A DNA stretch of 64,000 nucleotides from Mycobacterium deserti (GTDB taxonomy: Bacteria > Actinomycetota > Actinomycetes > Mycobacteriales > Mycobacteriaceae): NCBI RefSeq assembly GCF_025345615.1, contig NZ_JAODWD010000006.1:124001-188000 (forward strand), written 5' to 3'. The position numbers were made by a program, and so were the translations under genes. This document shows, piece by piece, positions 1 through 9,257 of this stretch; positions within the stretch are counted from its first letter, which is position 1, and every line of letters starts with the position of its first letter. The notes below the pieces were generated by a model, which had not been told where the DNA came from, made no database searches, and saw only the letters and a list, made by a program, of their open reading frames with translations.

Positions 1-239
1 CCGCGGGGTTCCACGACGTCGACGTCCGAATTGTCGACGTCGTTTGGTCGGCACGGTCGGTTGACGCGTTTCTCGAGCAGAGCGGTCCGCTCTACGAGCG
101 GATGCCGCCCTACGCCGAGCTGGCCCAGGCCGACCGCGATCGGCTTGTCCCCGCGCTGCGTAGCGTTGCCGAGAAAGCCCGCACCGAAGACGGATTACGG
201 GTCACCGCAACAGCGTTGGTGGGCGCTGGCCGGCGCTGA
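1..239 (+). CDS. C-terminal end of a probable class I SAM-dependent methyltransferase (partial)
   Basis: The reading frame is open from the left edge (codons in phase with base 3) to a TGA at 237-239, giving about 78 residues. The residues DVVWSARSVDAFLEQSGPLYERMP, spread over the first half, resemble the C-terminal helices of UbiE/ArsM-like methyltransferases, which follow the catalytic Rossmann core. The SAM-binding core lies outside the window, so substrate and exact family cannot be seen. The gene converges on the downstream NADH dehydrogenase, with about 35 bases between the stops. The frame is confident; the family call rests only on the tail. Confidence 0.5.
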   Translation, partial: AGFHDVDVRIVDVVWSARSVDAFLEQSGPLYERMPPYAELAQADRDRLVPALRSVAEKARTEDGLRVTATALVGAGRR

Positions 240-274
240 AGCGACGCGGATTCGATCGGCGGCCCCGGGGCTGT

Positions 275-1678
275 CTAGTCGCTGTCCTTCGAGTTGCGCC
301 CCTGGTGCACCGGCGATTCCCACGTGTACGGCTCTTCGGGATGCCCCGACCCGCCGAGGATGAACGAACGGTCGCTGCGATTGGCCCGCGCGATCGTCGC
401 CATCCACGTTCCGACGGTGCTGAAGCGGTTGCGCACGCCGGTGAGGAACGCGATATGGATGAAGCCCCAGCCGAGCCAGCCGACGACGCCTGCGAGCTTG
501 AGCGGACCGGCCTGCAGGAGTGCGTGGCCACGGCTGATGTAGGCCGCCGATCCGAGATCGCGGTAGCGAAAGTCCTTGCGCCGCCGGCTGTCGAGGTCAC
601 GCCGGATGCACGCGGCCACGTGCAGCCCGCCCTGCATGGCGTTCTCCGCAACACCCGGCAGTCCGTCGCGGCCGGCCAGGTCGCCGACGACGAACACCTC
701 CGAATGTCCGGGTACTGACAGGTCAGCGTTCACCGCTATGCGCCCCGACCGATCGGTGTCGGCGCCCAACATCTCCGCGGCGTGCCGCGCGAAAGGCACC
801 GCCTCGACGCCGGCCGTCCACAGCACCGTACGGGCGGCGTAGTCCTTCTTGGAGCCGTCGGCCTTCGAACTCACCGTCACGCCGTCGCGACGGACATCGG
901 TCACCCGCACGCCGTAGTGCAGCTCAACGCCCAACCTCTCGAGCTCCCGCGACGCGCGTTCGGAGAGCGCCGGAGCGAAAGTCTTCAGCACTCGGTCACC
1001 ACCGTCGAACAGCAGCACCCGCGCGTCCTCCGGGTCGATGCTGTGGAACTCGTTGGCCAGTGATCGGGTTGCGAGTTCTCTTATCTGCCCTGCTAATTCG
1101 ACGCCGGTGGGACCCCCGCCCGTGACGACGAAGGTGAGCCATTGGTCCCGATCCGGACCGGGTGGCAAGGTCTCGGCTATCTCGAACGCTGCGAACACGC
1201 GACGGCGAATACTGAGCGCGTCGTCGAGGGTCTTCATACCGGGCGCCCATGCGGCGAATTCCTCGTTGCCGAAGTAGGACTGACGCATACCCGCGGCGAT
1301 CACCAGATAGTCGTACTCCAGGTCGAACGTCGATTCGTCGGGACGGCGGGCCGTGACTCGCCGCGCGTCGGCGTCGAGCCGGACGGCCTCGCCGAGCAGC
1401 GTCGTGACGTTGCGGTGGTGCTCCAGCTCTTCGCGCAGGGACCGGCTGATCTGACCGATGCTCAACGTTCCGGTCGCGCATTGATAGAGCAGCGGTTGAA
1501 ACACGTGGCAGGCCGCACGGTCGAGCAGCGTGACGTCCACGTCGACCCGCCCGAAACGGCGCGCACAGAACAGACCACCGAACCCCCCGCCGATGATCAG
1601 CACCCTGGGGCGCCCGTTGTGGACTGATCCCGCGCCCGCCTGGGCGGGCTGTACGTCGGCCTCGCGCCTCATGATCAA
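275..1678 (-). CDS. Type II NADH dehydrogenase-like FAD/NAD(P)-dependent oxidoreductase
   Basis: The 467-residue protein has the two-dinucleotide-fold layout of NDH-2: an FAD-binding GGGFGG at about residues 30-35, the H-x-FQPLLYQ segment near 58-66, an NAD(P)H-binding GGGPTG near 187-192 and the FAD motif VGDLAG near 331-336. The C-terminal region is amphipathic and hydrophobic (GVVGWLGWGFIHIAFLTG), as expected for monotopic attachment to the inner face of the membrane. NDH-2 enzymes pass electrons from NADH to menaquinone without pumping protons. An N-terminal extension of about 22 residues precedes the first beta strand, so a later start is possible. This may be an extra paralogue rather than the main respiratory ndh, so no symbol is given. 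Confidence 0.85.
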   Translation of the reverse strand: MIMRREADVQPAQAGAGSVHNGRPRVLIIGGGFGGLFCARRFGRVDVDVTLLDRAACHVFQPLLYQCATGTLSIGQISRSLREELEHHRNVTTLLGEAVRLDADARRVTARRPDESTFDLEYDYLVIAAGMRQSYFGNEEFAAWAPGMKTLDDALSIRRRVFAAFEIAETLPPGPDRDQWLTFVVTGGGPTGVELAGQIRELATRSLANEFHSIDPEDARVLLFDGGDRVLKTFAPALSERASRELERLGVELHYGVRVTDVRRDGVTVSSKADGSKKDYAARTVLWTAGVEAVPFARHAAEMLGADTDRSGRIAVNADLSVPGHSEVFVVGDLAGRDGLPGVAENAMQGGLHVAACIRRDLDSRRRKDFRYRDLGSAAYISRGHALLQAGPLKLAGVVGWLGWGFIHIAFLTGVRNRFSTVGTWMATIARANRSDRSFILGGSGHPEEPYTWESPVHQGRNSKDSD

Positions 1679-1776
1679 GCCGTACCCGTTCCAGCGGAGT
1701 AAACCACCTGCCTGGTTGACGTGAACGCCGTGGTAGGAAGCACCTCCGCGTGGGTATGCCGGACATGATCCGACCT

Positions 1777-1784
1777 AAAGGAGG
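1777..1784 (+). promoter_or_regulatory. Strong ribosome binding site deciding the start of the 49-residue ORF
   Basis: AAAGGAGG lies four bases before the GTG at 1789. This supports that GTG over the in-frame ATG at 1750. Confidence 0.6.
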
Positions 1785-1788
1785 CTTC

Positions 1789-1938
1789 GTGAGCACGCCC
1801 GACCACGCAGAAAACACCGGCGACAACCTTCGTCATGCAGCGGAAGTTCAAGAGCAGGCCCAAGACGACAAGAAGGACCCCCAGGTGCCGCCCGGACAAG
1901 CCGAAAACGTCGACCCTCTGCCGGACTTCAACACCTGA
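1789..1938 (+). CDS. Small hydrophilic acidic protein, unknown function
   Basis: A 49-residue protein starts with GTG after a strong AAAGGAGG site. It is rich in Asp, Glu, Gln and Asn, has no membrane segment, signal peptide or cysteine, and ends in PLPDFNT. The composition suggests a disordered protein. It is transcribed divergently from the NADH dehydrogenase and converges on malQ, so it appears monocistronic. I do not recognise a family. The strong ribosome binding site is the main evidence that it is real. Confidence 0.55.
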   Translation: MSTPDHAENTGDNLRHAAEVQEQAQDDKKDPQVPPGQAENVDPLPDFNT

Positions 1939-1953
1939 GGGCAGTCGCGGTCG

Positions 1954-3954
1954 TCAACCGCGCGCCCGGAACGCCTCGGCGATATCGGCAACCCGCGGGT
2001 CGGTCTTCAACTGCTCCAACGTGACCGGCAACGGGAGTCGCCAGTTCGGGTATTCGTCAACCGTCCCAGGCAGATTTGGCTGTCGGGTCTCGGCGATCAC
2101 GTCGTAGGGCGAGATCAGCTTGAGCCGGCTCGGAGTCGACGCCAGGAATCTGTGCATCGCCGCGATGATCGCGGTTTCGTCTGGTTCTGCCCCCTCGTCC
2201 GCCGGCGGAAGCAGGCCCTCCGATCGCAGCAGCGCCAGCCACTCGAGGCGTTCCTTCTCGGCGTTGGCCTGTTCGGCCGGTACGTCGTCGAGCAGACCCA
2301 GGTCGGCACGCGCCCGCACGTGCTCACCGCGCAGGAAGCCTGCCGCGGTCGGCAGGTCGTGCGTGGAAAGGCTGGCGGCCGCCCGTGACGGCCATTTCAC
2401 CGGCGGCAGTAACGGTTCGCCGGGTGCGGACTCGTCGCGCGTGAACCACGACACCGCGCACCCCAGCATCTCGTTGTCGGCCAGCGCCTCAGTGACCTCG
2501 GGTTCGACGGTGCCGAGGTCCTCCCCAACCACGGTGGCGTGGGCTCGATGCGCTTCCAGCGCCAGGACCGCGAGCATGGTGTCGGCGTCGTAGTGCACGT
2601 AGGTCCCGCGATCGGGACTGTCACCGGGCGGGATCCACCACAGTCGCCACAGGCCCGCGACGTGGTCGATCCGCAACCCGTCGGCGTGCGCGAGCACGGC
2701 GCGCAACATGTCCTTCACAGCGGCGTACCCGGTGGCTGCCAGGCGGTCGGGCCGCCACGGCGGCAGCCCCCAGTCCTGGCCACGCGGAGTGAAGTTGTCC
2801 GGCGGCGCGCCGACGCTGACCCCGGAGGCGAGGACGTCGGCCAGTGCCCACGCGTCGGCGCCGTCCGCGTCGACGCCCACCGCGAGATCGTGCAGCACGC
2901 CGAGCGACATCCCGGCGTCGTGCGCGGTGGCCCGTACGGCAGTGAGTTGCTCGGCACATTGCTTCTGCACCCAGGCGTGAAACGCCACCCGCGGCGCCAA
3001 TTCTCGACGCGCCGATGCCACCGCCGGCCCGGCGACATCGCGCAACGGTTCCGGCCACCGAGACCACCGGCCGCCGTGCCGTTCGGCCAACGCGCAGTAG
3101 GTGGCCCAGTCGCGCAGCCCCTCCGATGCCGACGCACCATCGAAGGGACTGGGCCGGCCCTCGGCGCGCCAAAGTAGTTCCAGCGCATCGCGTTTCGCGG
3201 CCCACACGAGGTCGTGATCGATGCGGGCCGTGGAGGCGGAGACGCGCAGCGCGTCCACCTCTGCGCGGGTGTCCGGGTCGGCCCGACGGTAGGCGTCAAT
3301 GTCCTCGATGCGTAGGGCAAGTGGGTTCGCGAACCGTCGGCTCGACGGCGTGTAGGGCGAAGGCTGCACCGGATGGGTGGGGCCCGGCGCGTGCAGCGGG
3401 TTCAGCAGAACCGCTCCGGCACCGTGCTCGTTGGCGGTCCACTTCAAGAACTCCCGCAGATCACCGAGGTCGCCGATGCCCCACGAGCGCGCCGAACGCA
3501 GCGCATAGAGCTGCAGCATCCAGCCCCACGTTGCCGGCGACGACGGCACCCGGGGCGGCGCCGCGACCACGGTCGCCTCCTGCCCGTCACGTGTGTGCAG
3601 CCGGTACCAGCCCGGTGGAAGGTCGCCGGGCAACTCATCGCGCACCTCGACCCGGCTGCCGTCCTCGTCCACCAGCACTTCGGCCCCGGGTAGGGGATGG
3701 GGACGCCCGTGCAATCTGACGGCGATGGTCGGTGGGATCACGCCTGTGCTGTCGCGCTCGGCCAGTTTGGCCAACTCCGCGCGGCGGTCGGCCTCGGTGC
3801 GAGCTTCCACATCGAGCAACCCGAGCACCCGGATCACCACATCGGGGTCGACCTCGACCGGCTCACGGCGCTCGTTCCGGTATGTCGTGGCGACCCCATG
3901 GGCCGCGGCCAACCTACGCAGGTCATCGGTCATCGGTTTCAGATCCGCCAGCAC
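1954..3954 (-). CDS. malQ: 4-alpha-glucanotransferase (amylomaltase, GH77)
   Basis: About 666 residues with the GH77 signatures in order: the SPYTPSSRRFANPLALRIED substrate-binding segment, LRIDHVAGLWRLWW carrying the catalytic nucleophile Asp, VVGEDLG with the acid/base Glu, and STHDLPT with the transition-state Asp. MalQ transfers 4-alpha-glucan segments between maltodextrins and recycles maltose in glycogen and maltodextrin metabolism in the cytosol. The N-terminal 150 residues form the extra beta-sandwich typical of actinobacterial MalQ. The GTG at 3954 was chosen; an ATG at 3933 is an alternative and neither has a strong ribosome binding site. The gene lies about 50 bases downstream of the MaoC gene on the same strand, but no functional link is evident. 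Confidence 0.93.
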   Translation of the reverse strand: MLADLKPMTDDLRRLAAAHGVATTYRNERREPVEVDPDVVIRVLGLLDVEARTEADRRAELAKLAERDSTGVIPPTIAVRLHGRPHPLPGAEVLVDEDGSRVEVRDELPGDLPPGWYRLHTRDGQEATVVAAPPRVPSSPATWGWMLQLYALRSARSWGIGDLGDLREFLKWTANEHGAGAVLLNPLHAPGPTHPVQPSPYTPSSRRFANPLALRIEDIDAYRRADPDTRAEVDALRVSASTARIDHDLVWAAKRDALELLWRAEGRPSPFDGASASEGLRDWATYCALAERHGGRWSRWPEPLRDVAGPAVASARRELAPRVAFHAWVQKQCAEQLTAVRATAHDAGMSLGVLHDLAVGVDADGADAWALADVLASGVSVGAPPDNFTPRGQDWGLPPWRPDRLAATGYAAVKDMLRAVLAHADGLRIDHVAGLWRLWWIPPGDSPDRGTYVHYDADTMLAVLALEAHRAHATVVGEDLGTVEPEVTEALADNEMLGCAVSWFTRDESAPGEPLLPPVKWPSRAAASLSTHDLPTAAGFLRGEHVRARADLGLLDDVPAEQANAEKERLEWLALLRSEGLLPPADEGAEPDETAIIAAMHRFLASTPSRLKLISPYDVIAETRQPNLPGTVDEYPNWRLPLPVTLEQLKTDPRVADIAEAFRARG

Positions 3955-4003
3955 GCGGCTGCTATACCCGGGAGACCGTTTTTCAAGCCGCCACCGCGCC
4001 TGG

Positions 4004-5029
4004 TCAGCGGAAACGCACGTCCAACGTCGCCAGCCCGAAGATCTTGCGTCCACCGGACTTCGCGGCGACGATCACGACACCGGTGCGGGTCGCCGGGTCC
4101 AACGACTTGATCCGCCCGCTGAACTCGATGTCGGCCCCTTCAGTGGCCGACACGATCGCGGGCGCCGACAGCCGCACCGCGTATTTGGTGACCGCGCCGG
4201 GGTCGCCCGACCATGCCGAGGCGAATCCGGCGCCCAATCCCATGGTGAGCATGCCGTGCGCGATCACATCGGGCAGCCCGGCCAGCTTGGCGATGTCCTC
4301 GTCCCAGTGAATCGGGTTGGCGTCACCGGCGACGCCGGAATAGTTCACCAGGTCGCCACGCGACAGACGGGTGTGGCGCACTCCCAGCTCGTCGCCGACC
4401 TTCACGTCATCGAAGGAGGGTGTCCCCGGCGTGCGGGAGAAGACCCCTTCAGAGAGCCGAACCTCGCCCTCCGGGCGCACCGTCTTGTGATAGTCCTCTT
4501 CGCCGACGCCGAAGATGTCCACGTCGTGCATCATCTTGCTGTGCACGGCGGTCTTGATCTCCGGATTGAGATCTTCAGCGGTGACTCCGACGACGGTGGT
4601 GTGCAGAGTGTGCACCCGTTCGCCTGCCGTGTCGGTGAAGGTGTTCGTCACGGTGATCAGGTCCCTGCCGGCGATCCTGCGCACCGAGGTCAGTTCGACG
4701 TCGATGTGCAGTTCGTCGCCGGCCACGATCGGGCGGTGCTGCTCGAAGACCTCTTCGGTCTGCATGTAGGTGTCGTATCCGACGACGACCTGCTCGAACA
4801 TGCGGCGGTTGCATGTCATGCCCGGGGTCGACGTGAACGTCAGCGGCGCCACCAGGTCCGAATAACCGAGCTCCGCGGCGGCGGCGACATCCCAGTGGGC
4901 GGGGTGATAGTCCTGCACCGCACGGGCGTACTCGCGTACCTTCTCGCGCCCGACGAGGTAGGTGTCGGCCATCTGGTACCAGTGCCCGACCCGCGCTTCG
5001 AGCGCCGACGTTGCTGCTGATGCGGTCAT
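4004..5029 (-). CDS. Fused HadA/HadB-type MaoC (3R)-hydroxyacyl dehydratase/hydratase
   Basis: The 341-residue protein has an N-terminal UPF0336/HadA-like hot-dog domain (about 1-155) followed by a MaoC domain (about 185-340). The MaoC half carries the hydratase-2 motif, read as DANPIHWDEDIAKLAGLPD followed shortly by HGM, which supplies the catalytic Asp and His. In mycobacteria such proteins interconvert (3R)-hydroxyacyl and trans-2-enoyl thioesters (CoA or ACP) in fatty-acid synthesis or beta-oxidation. Separate HadA and HadB subunits here form one chain. The start is an ATG; an AGGAG lies unusually far upstream. The substrate (CoA or ACP ester) cannot be told from sequence. Confidence 0.88.
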   Translation of the reverse strand: MTASAATSALEARVGHWYQMADTYLVGREKVREYARAVQDYHPAHWDVAAAAELGYSDLVAPLTFTSTPGMTCNRRMFEQVVVGYDTYMQTEEVFEQHRPIVAGDELHIDVELTSVRRIAGRDLITVTNTFTDTAGERVHTLHTTVVGVTAEDLNPEIKTAVHSKMMHDVDIFGVGEEDYHKTVRPEGEVRLSEGVFSRTPGTPSFDDVKVGDELGVRHTRLSRGDLVNYSGVAGDANPIHWDEDIAKLAGLPDVIAHGMLTMGLGAGFASAWSGDPGAVTKYAVRLSAPAIVSATEGADIEFSGRIKSLDPATRTGVVIVAAKSGGRKIFGLATLDVRFR

Positions 5030-5100
5030 ATAGTGCTCAACTCTCCTGTCGGGCGGTTCACTGAGGCCGACCGAAGCACACTAACGCGCGCGACCAACCT

Positions 5101-5865
5101 CTAGCTCCCGACGACGCGTCGCCGGATCGTCTCGGCGACCAGTTGGGGGTCGTCGATCATCGGAACATGGCCGACGCCGGGCAACACCACGAACTCCGCC
5201 CGCGGCAGCCGCTCACGGGCGATCGCGCCGTTGACGTCGACGGGGAACACCTTGTCGCGCTCGGACCAGGCCAGCGTCACCGGGCATGGCAGGGGATCGA
5301 GGGGAGCGATCGACTCCGCTGTGCCCAACAGGTCGCCCGCGACGGCGCACCCCAGGACGTCGTCGATGCTCTCGAGCGCCTGTGCGGGGGTGAGTCTGTC
5401 TGCGCGACAGGCTATGTCGCGGAACGCGAGACGACGTACGGTCCCGGACCGTAACGCTGCGGAGGACAGAGGCCGTGGCAGGCGACTCATTGTCACGGTT
5501 CGCCGCACGCGGGCGGTCGACGCCTTGTGCGACCGCTGCCCGGCTGACCAGAACCCCGCCGGCGCCAAAGCGCATACGCTCGCCGCCCGACCCCTTCGGG
5601 CCAGTTCGATGGCCATCCAGCCGCCCATCGAGTTGCCGACGAGATGCGGCCGGTCGAGACCGGTCTCGTCGAGAAACCGTTCGGCTGCGTCGATGGTGTC
5701 GGCGATCGTCGCGGGGCGACGCCGCGCGGCCGGGCCGCCGCGGTGCCCGGCGGCGGTGGGTGCATGAACGTCGAACTCGTCGAGCAGCGGTATGACGCGC
5801 TGCCATGCGGCCGCCGACATCGTGACTCCGTGCAGCAGTACGACCTGCTGAGCGTCGGCGGTCAA
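5101..5865 (-). CDS. Alpha/beta hydrolase
   Basis: A 254-residue alpha/beta-hydrolase fold protein has an oxyanion segment LLHG near residues 10-13, the nucleophile elbow GNSMGG with Ser79, an acidic residue in WSERDKVFP and a catalytic His in GVGHVPMIDDP. It has no signal peptide and is probably cytosolic. The start is a TTG that overlaps the stop of the FKBP lipoprotein gene (TTGA), so the two genes are translationally coupled. Such enzymes hydrolyse esters, lactones or C-C bonds; nothing here narrows the substrate. Confidence 0.85.
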   Translation of the reverse strand: MTADAQQVVLLHGVTMSAAAWQRVIPLLDEFDVHAPTAAGHRGGPAARRRPATIADTIDAAERFLDETGLDRPHLVGNSMGGWMAIELARRGRAASVCALAPAGFWSAGQRSHKASTARVRRTVTMSRLPRPLSSAALRSGTVRRLAFRDIACRADRLTPAQALESIDDVLGCAVAGDLLGTAESIAPLDPLPCPVTLAWSERDKVFPVDVNGAIARERLPRAEFVVLPGVGHVPMIDDPQLVAETIRRRVVGS

Positions 5866-6506
5866 CGCGACGTGGCGTCGAGGATTTTGATCGCGAAAAT
5901 GAGTGTGTCGCCCGGCTGGATCCCGGCGCTGGGCTGACCCTCCGGGTAGCCGTCGGCGGGCACCATGGCGACGGCAACCGTGGAGCCGACCTTCTGCCCT
6001 GCGATCGCCTTCTGGAAGCCGGGTACGACTCCGTCGAGCGAGAAGTCCACCGGAGCACCTTGTTGGTAACTGCTGTCGAACACCGATCCGTCGCGTCCGT
6101 TGACTCCCATGTAGCAGACCAACACCGTCGCGGTCTCGGCGACGACCGGTCCGTCACCGGCCTTCAGTGTCTGCACCTGGGTTTCGGTCACGCTGAAGGG
6201 CGCTTCCACGTCGATCTGCGGTGCCGTCTTGTCCGTGGCTCCGGTGACCGCGACGCTGCCGGTGGCTCCCGGAAGGGTCCACTCCGGCGCCCCGGTATTG
6301 GCCGGCGCTGCCGGGGGGCACGGGCTGTCTTCGGGCTTCGTCTCGGGAATGGAGGGTGGCGTGAACACATCGGAAACAGGTGAGGACGACGTGCTCGCCG
6401 TGGCGGTGTCCGAATCGGAGCCACACGCGGCGAGCGTCATGACCGACAACGCAGCGCAGGCCACGACGGCGACAGAAGAGGTACGAAAGGCGTTCACGGC
6501 CGCCAC
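5862..6506 (-). CDS. FKBP-type peptidyl-prolyl cis-trans isomerase, lipoprotein
   Basis: The 214-residue precursor has a type II signal peptide with lipobox LAAC (Cys at about 28), a Ser/Thr/Pro-rich linker, and a C-terminal FKBP domain (about 110-210). The domain is recognisable by VLVCYMGVN, the FDSSY strand, VVPGFQKAIAGQKVGS and the terminal DTLIFAIKIL strand. FKBPs isomerise X-Pro bonds; this one should act at the outer face of the membrane on exported proteins. The start is GTG at 6506; a second in-frame GTG at 6497 is possible. The stop overlaps the start of the downstream alpha/beta hydrolase. Confidence 0.9.
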   Translation of the reverse strand: MAAVNAFRTSSVAVVACAALSVMTLAACGSDSDTATASTSSSPVSDVFTPPSIPETKPEDSPCPPAAPANTGAPEWTLPGATGSVAVTGATDKTAPQIDVEAPFSVTETQVQTLKAGDGPVVAETATVLVCYMGVNGRDGSVFDSSYQQGAPVDFSLDGVVPGFQKAIAGQKVGSTVAVAMVPADGYPEGQPSAGIQPGDTLIFAIKILDATSR

Positions 6507-6531
6507 GCTACTGCCAACGGCTCTTGGTGAT

Positions 6532-7818
6532 TCAGCCGCTGCTCTCGGCGCCCGGGGTCGCTCGTTCGGGCATGTCCGTGGCAGCCCAGTCGGGAGGAGT
6601 CCGAAGACTCGCCAGCGCCAGGCTGCTTATGCCCATCAGAACCATCGTCAGAACCAGAAACGGCTCATAGCCGCCGAAGCTGTCGAACGTCGCGCCCGAA
6701 GCGAGCGGACCGAACGCCGTGCCGAGCGATAACGCCGCAACCAGCCCGCCGAACAGGCCGCCGAAATTCCTCAATCCGAAATAGCGGGAGGCGAGATAGG
6801 CGATCACGTCTACTTCGGCACCCAAGGTCAGGCCGAAGAGCGCCGCTGCCGCGGTCTGGCTCACCGGATTCGTGCCGGCGAGCAACAGCAGCGCGGCACC
6901 GGTGATGGGCACCAGGTACGCGCAGGCGCCGACGACGCGGCCCGGGAACCGGTCGAGGAGAAATCCGACGCCCAACCGACCGACGATGGAGAAGACACCA
7001 ACCAGTGAGGCGGTCCCTGCCGCGGCCAGCGGCTCAGCACCCGCCCCACGCAGGATGGGAACCAGATGCACGACGACACCCAATGTGGTGAACGCGAACA
7101 AGCCGGCTGCCAGAAGGAGTTTGAAGAAGGTCGCCGACCGCAACCCGTCACGAAGCGTGACCCCCGGCAGCCCGGCCGCCGCAGCTTTGACCGTCGTCGG
7201 ATCGGGAGGTGTTCGGCGCTCGTCCTGCGCGCCCCGAAAGAAGACAAAGACCACGGCAACGACCAGCGCGCCCCACAACACGCCGAGGGCTACGAACGCC
7301 CCGCGCCACTCGTAGACGCCGATCAACCAGGTGGCCAGCGGTGGAAACACTGCCGCTGCGAGCGAGCCGCCGGACAACGTCAGCGCGAAAGCGAGTCCGC
7401 GGGAATGCTCGAATCGGCTGGCTACCGCGCTCGTCCATACCGTCGTCTGCACCCAGAACGAGGCGAAGGCCAGCACAGCCCACAGCAGGATCCAGTTCAC
7501 GATCGACCCCGTGGCGGCACCGAACAGCGCGAACGCGGCGGCCATCAGGACGACACCGGCGAGGCCGACCCGACGCGGCCCCATCCGGTCGACCATCAGC
7601 CCGATCGGCAGGGCAGCCACGGCTGCGGCCAGTCCGACGATGGTCAGACCCAGCGACGCCTCAGCGCGGGTCCAGCCGAATTCGTTTTGCAGCGGCTCCA
7701 TGAAAGCGCCGAGTGAATAGACGTGGATGACGCCGATCGAGTAGCCCAGCCCGGCCGCCACGGGCACCGTTCCGTAGCGCCGCCACTCCGTGAGCTTGGC
7801 GGTGTCGAATCTTGCCAA
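6532..7818 (-). CDS. MFS transporter (monocarboxylate/oxalate-formate antiporter type)
   Basis: A 428-residue protein with about 12 hydrophobic segments and the MFS loop signature GLMVDRMGPRR between segments 2 and 3. A second related loop, GFLLDRFPGR, lies between segments 8 and 9. The pattern of two six-helix bundles joined by a charged loop (about 195-215) matches the MCT/OFA branch of MFS carriers, which move small organic acids. The start is a TTG backed by GGGGAGAG just upstream. It stands alone, divergent from the glycosidase gene. The substrate is not deducible. Confidence 0.88.
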   Translation of the reverse strand: MARFDTAKLTEWRRYGTVPVAAGLGYSIGVIHVYSLGAFMEPLQNEFGWTRAEASLGLTIVGLAAAVAALPIGLMVDRMGPRRVGLAGVVLMAAAFALFGAATGSIVNWILLWAVLAFASFWVQTTVWTSAVASRFEHSRGLAFALTLSGGSLAAAVFPPLATWLIGVYEWRGAFVALGVLWGALVVAVVFVFFRGAQDERRTPPDPTTVKAAAAGLPGVTLRDGLRSATFFKLLLAAGLFAFTTLGVVVHLVPILRGAGAEPLAAAGTASLVGVFSIVGRLGVGFLLDRFPGRVVGACAYLVPITGAALLLLAGTNPVSQTAAAALFGLTLGAEVDVIAYLASRYFGLRNFGGLFGGLVAALSLGTAFGPLASGATFDSFGGYEPFLVLTMVLMGISSLALASLRTPPDWAATDMPERATPGAESSG

Positions 7819-7963
7819 CTGTCTCTCCCCCGTGCCACGCGGCCGTCACCGTCGACACTTGCGTCAGCCCCCAGACTTCCGAGCAGCCTACGTCAGCTCA
7901 CGCCTGCCCTGCGGACCGCAATCGGCCCGATGGATAACGATTCGAAACCCGTTGCGTTGCAGG

Positions 7964-9148
7964 ATGACACAGGAGCCGCGTCAGTTCGGCCACGGACACT
8001 ATGGTCACCTGGTGCACCGGCGAACCGTCCTCAAGCTCCCGTTGTACCTGGCAGCAGCCGCGGCACTGACCAAAGCACCCCTCGTCTCGGCGGCGACGGG
8101 TCGATGGTCGGCTGACCGCGCCAGCGCCTGGTATGCGGAACAAGGGTGGCTGCTGGGCGCCAACTACGTCACCTCGAATGCCGTCAACCAACTCGAGATG
8201 TTTCAGGCGGGCACCTATGACCCGCGGCGCATCGACGGCGAACTCAGCGTGGCGCGGCGAATCGGAATGAACACCATGCGGGTGTTCTTGCACGATCAAC
8301 TGTGGGCGACCGACCGAGTTGGGTTCAGCCGTCGACTCTCCGAGTTCGTGTCCATCGCGGCGAGGCACCAGATCAAGCCGCTGTTCGTCCTGTTCGACTC
8401 GTGCTGGGATCCGTTGCCCAAGGCGGGCCGACAGCGCGCGCCGATCAAGGGAGTGCACAACTCCGGTTGGGTGCAGAGCCCGGGCGCGCATCGTCTCCAA
8501 GACCCGGCGTACACCCGTGTCCTGCAGAGCTACGTCACCGGGGTGGTGGGCATGTTCCGCGATGACCCGCGCGTCCTCGGGTGGGACGTGTGGAACGAGC
8601 CGGACAATCCGGCACGCGACTATCGCAAGGTCGAGCACACCGACAAACAAGAGTTGGTAGCCGCGTTCCTTCCGCATGTCTTTCAGTGGACGCGTGCCAT
8701 GAACCCAGTGCAACCGTTGACCAGCGGGGTGTGGCAGGGCCACTGGCGAGATCCCGGCAGCCGTAGCGAGATCTGCAGCCTGCAGCTCGAGCACTCGGAC
8801 ATCATCAGCTTCCACAGCTACGGCGACCCCGCCGAGTTCGAGGCCCGCATCGATGAACTCACCCCACTGGGGCGGCCGATCATCTGCACCGAGTACCTCG
8901 CCCGAAGTCTGGGTAGCACAGTGGAAGGCATCCTCCCGGTCGCCAAGAGGCGCAAGGTCGGCGCATACAACTGGGGTTTCGTCGCGGGGCGAACGCAGAC
9001 CTACTATCCGTGGGATTCCTGGAACGACCCCTACACCGAGCTTCCTGAGACGTGGTTCAGCGACCTCATCCACCCCGACGGACGAGCCCACGATGACAAC
9101 GAGATTCGCTTCATTCAGAAGCTCGCGGGGGTCGGCAGCCCAACCTGA
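7964..9148 (+). CDS. Tat-exported GH5-like (cellulase/mannanase clan) glycoside hydrolase
   Basis: From the ATG at 7964 the protein is 394 residues. It has a twin-arginine leader (HRRTVLK at about 18-24 followed by a hydrophobic stretch ending near SAATG), so it should be exported folded. The catalytic domain is a GH-A clan barrel: Glu212 in GWDVWNEPDNP is the likely acid/base, and Glu310 in IICTEYLAR is the likely nucleophile. Family members cut beta-1,4-linked glucans, mannans or xylans. A GTG at 8012 would shorten the leader but keep the RR pair. An antisense open frame across the gene looks like a composition shadow. Confidence 0.83.
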   Translation: MTQEPRQFGHGHYGHLVHRRTVLKLPLYLAAAAALTKAPLVSAATGRWSADRASAWYAEQGWLLGANYVTSNAVNQLEMFQAGTYDPRRIDGELSVARRIGMNTMRVFLHDQLWATDRVGFSRRLSEFVSIAARHQIKPLFVLFDSCWDPLPKAGRQRAPIKGVHNSGWVQSPGAHRLQDPAYTRVLQSYVTGVVGMFRDDPRVLGWDVWNEPDNPARDYRKVEHTDKQELVAAFLPHVFQWTRAMNPVQPLTSGVWQGHWRDPGSRSEICSLQLEHSDIISFHSYGDPAEFEARIDELTPLGRPIICTEYLARSLGSTVEGILPVAKRRKVGAYNWGFVAGRTQTYYPWDSWNDPYTELPETWFSDLIHPDGRAHDDNEIRFIQKLAGVGSPT

Positions 9149-9248
9149 GAACCGCGCCGCACGCGTCACCGGATAGTCACAATCGCCCTCCCGTAACCCG
9201 GGTAATCGCATGGCAAGCGGGTGGTGCAAGCCCGTCGACGCGATGACT

Positions 9249-9253
9249 GGAGG
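9249..9253 (+). promoter_or_regulatory. Ribosome binding site of the VOC gene
   Basis: GGAGG stands four bases before the GTG at 9258, which selects this start over the in-frame ATGs at 9210 and 9243. Confidence 0.6.
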
Positions 9254-9257
9254 AAAC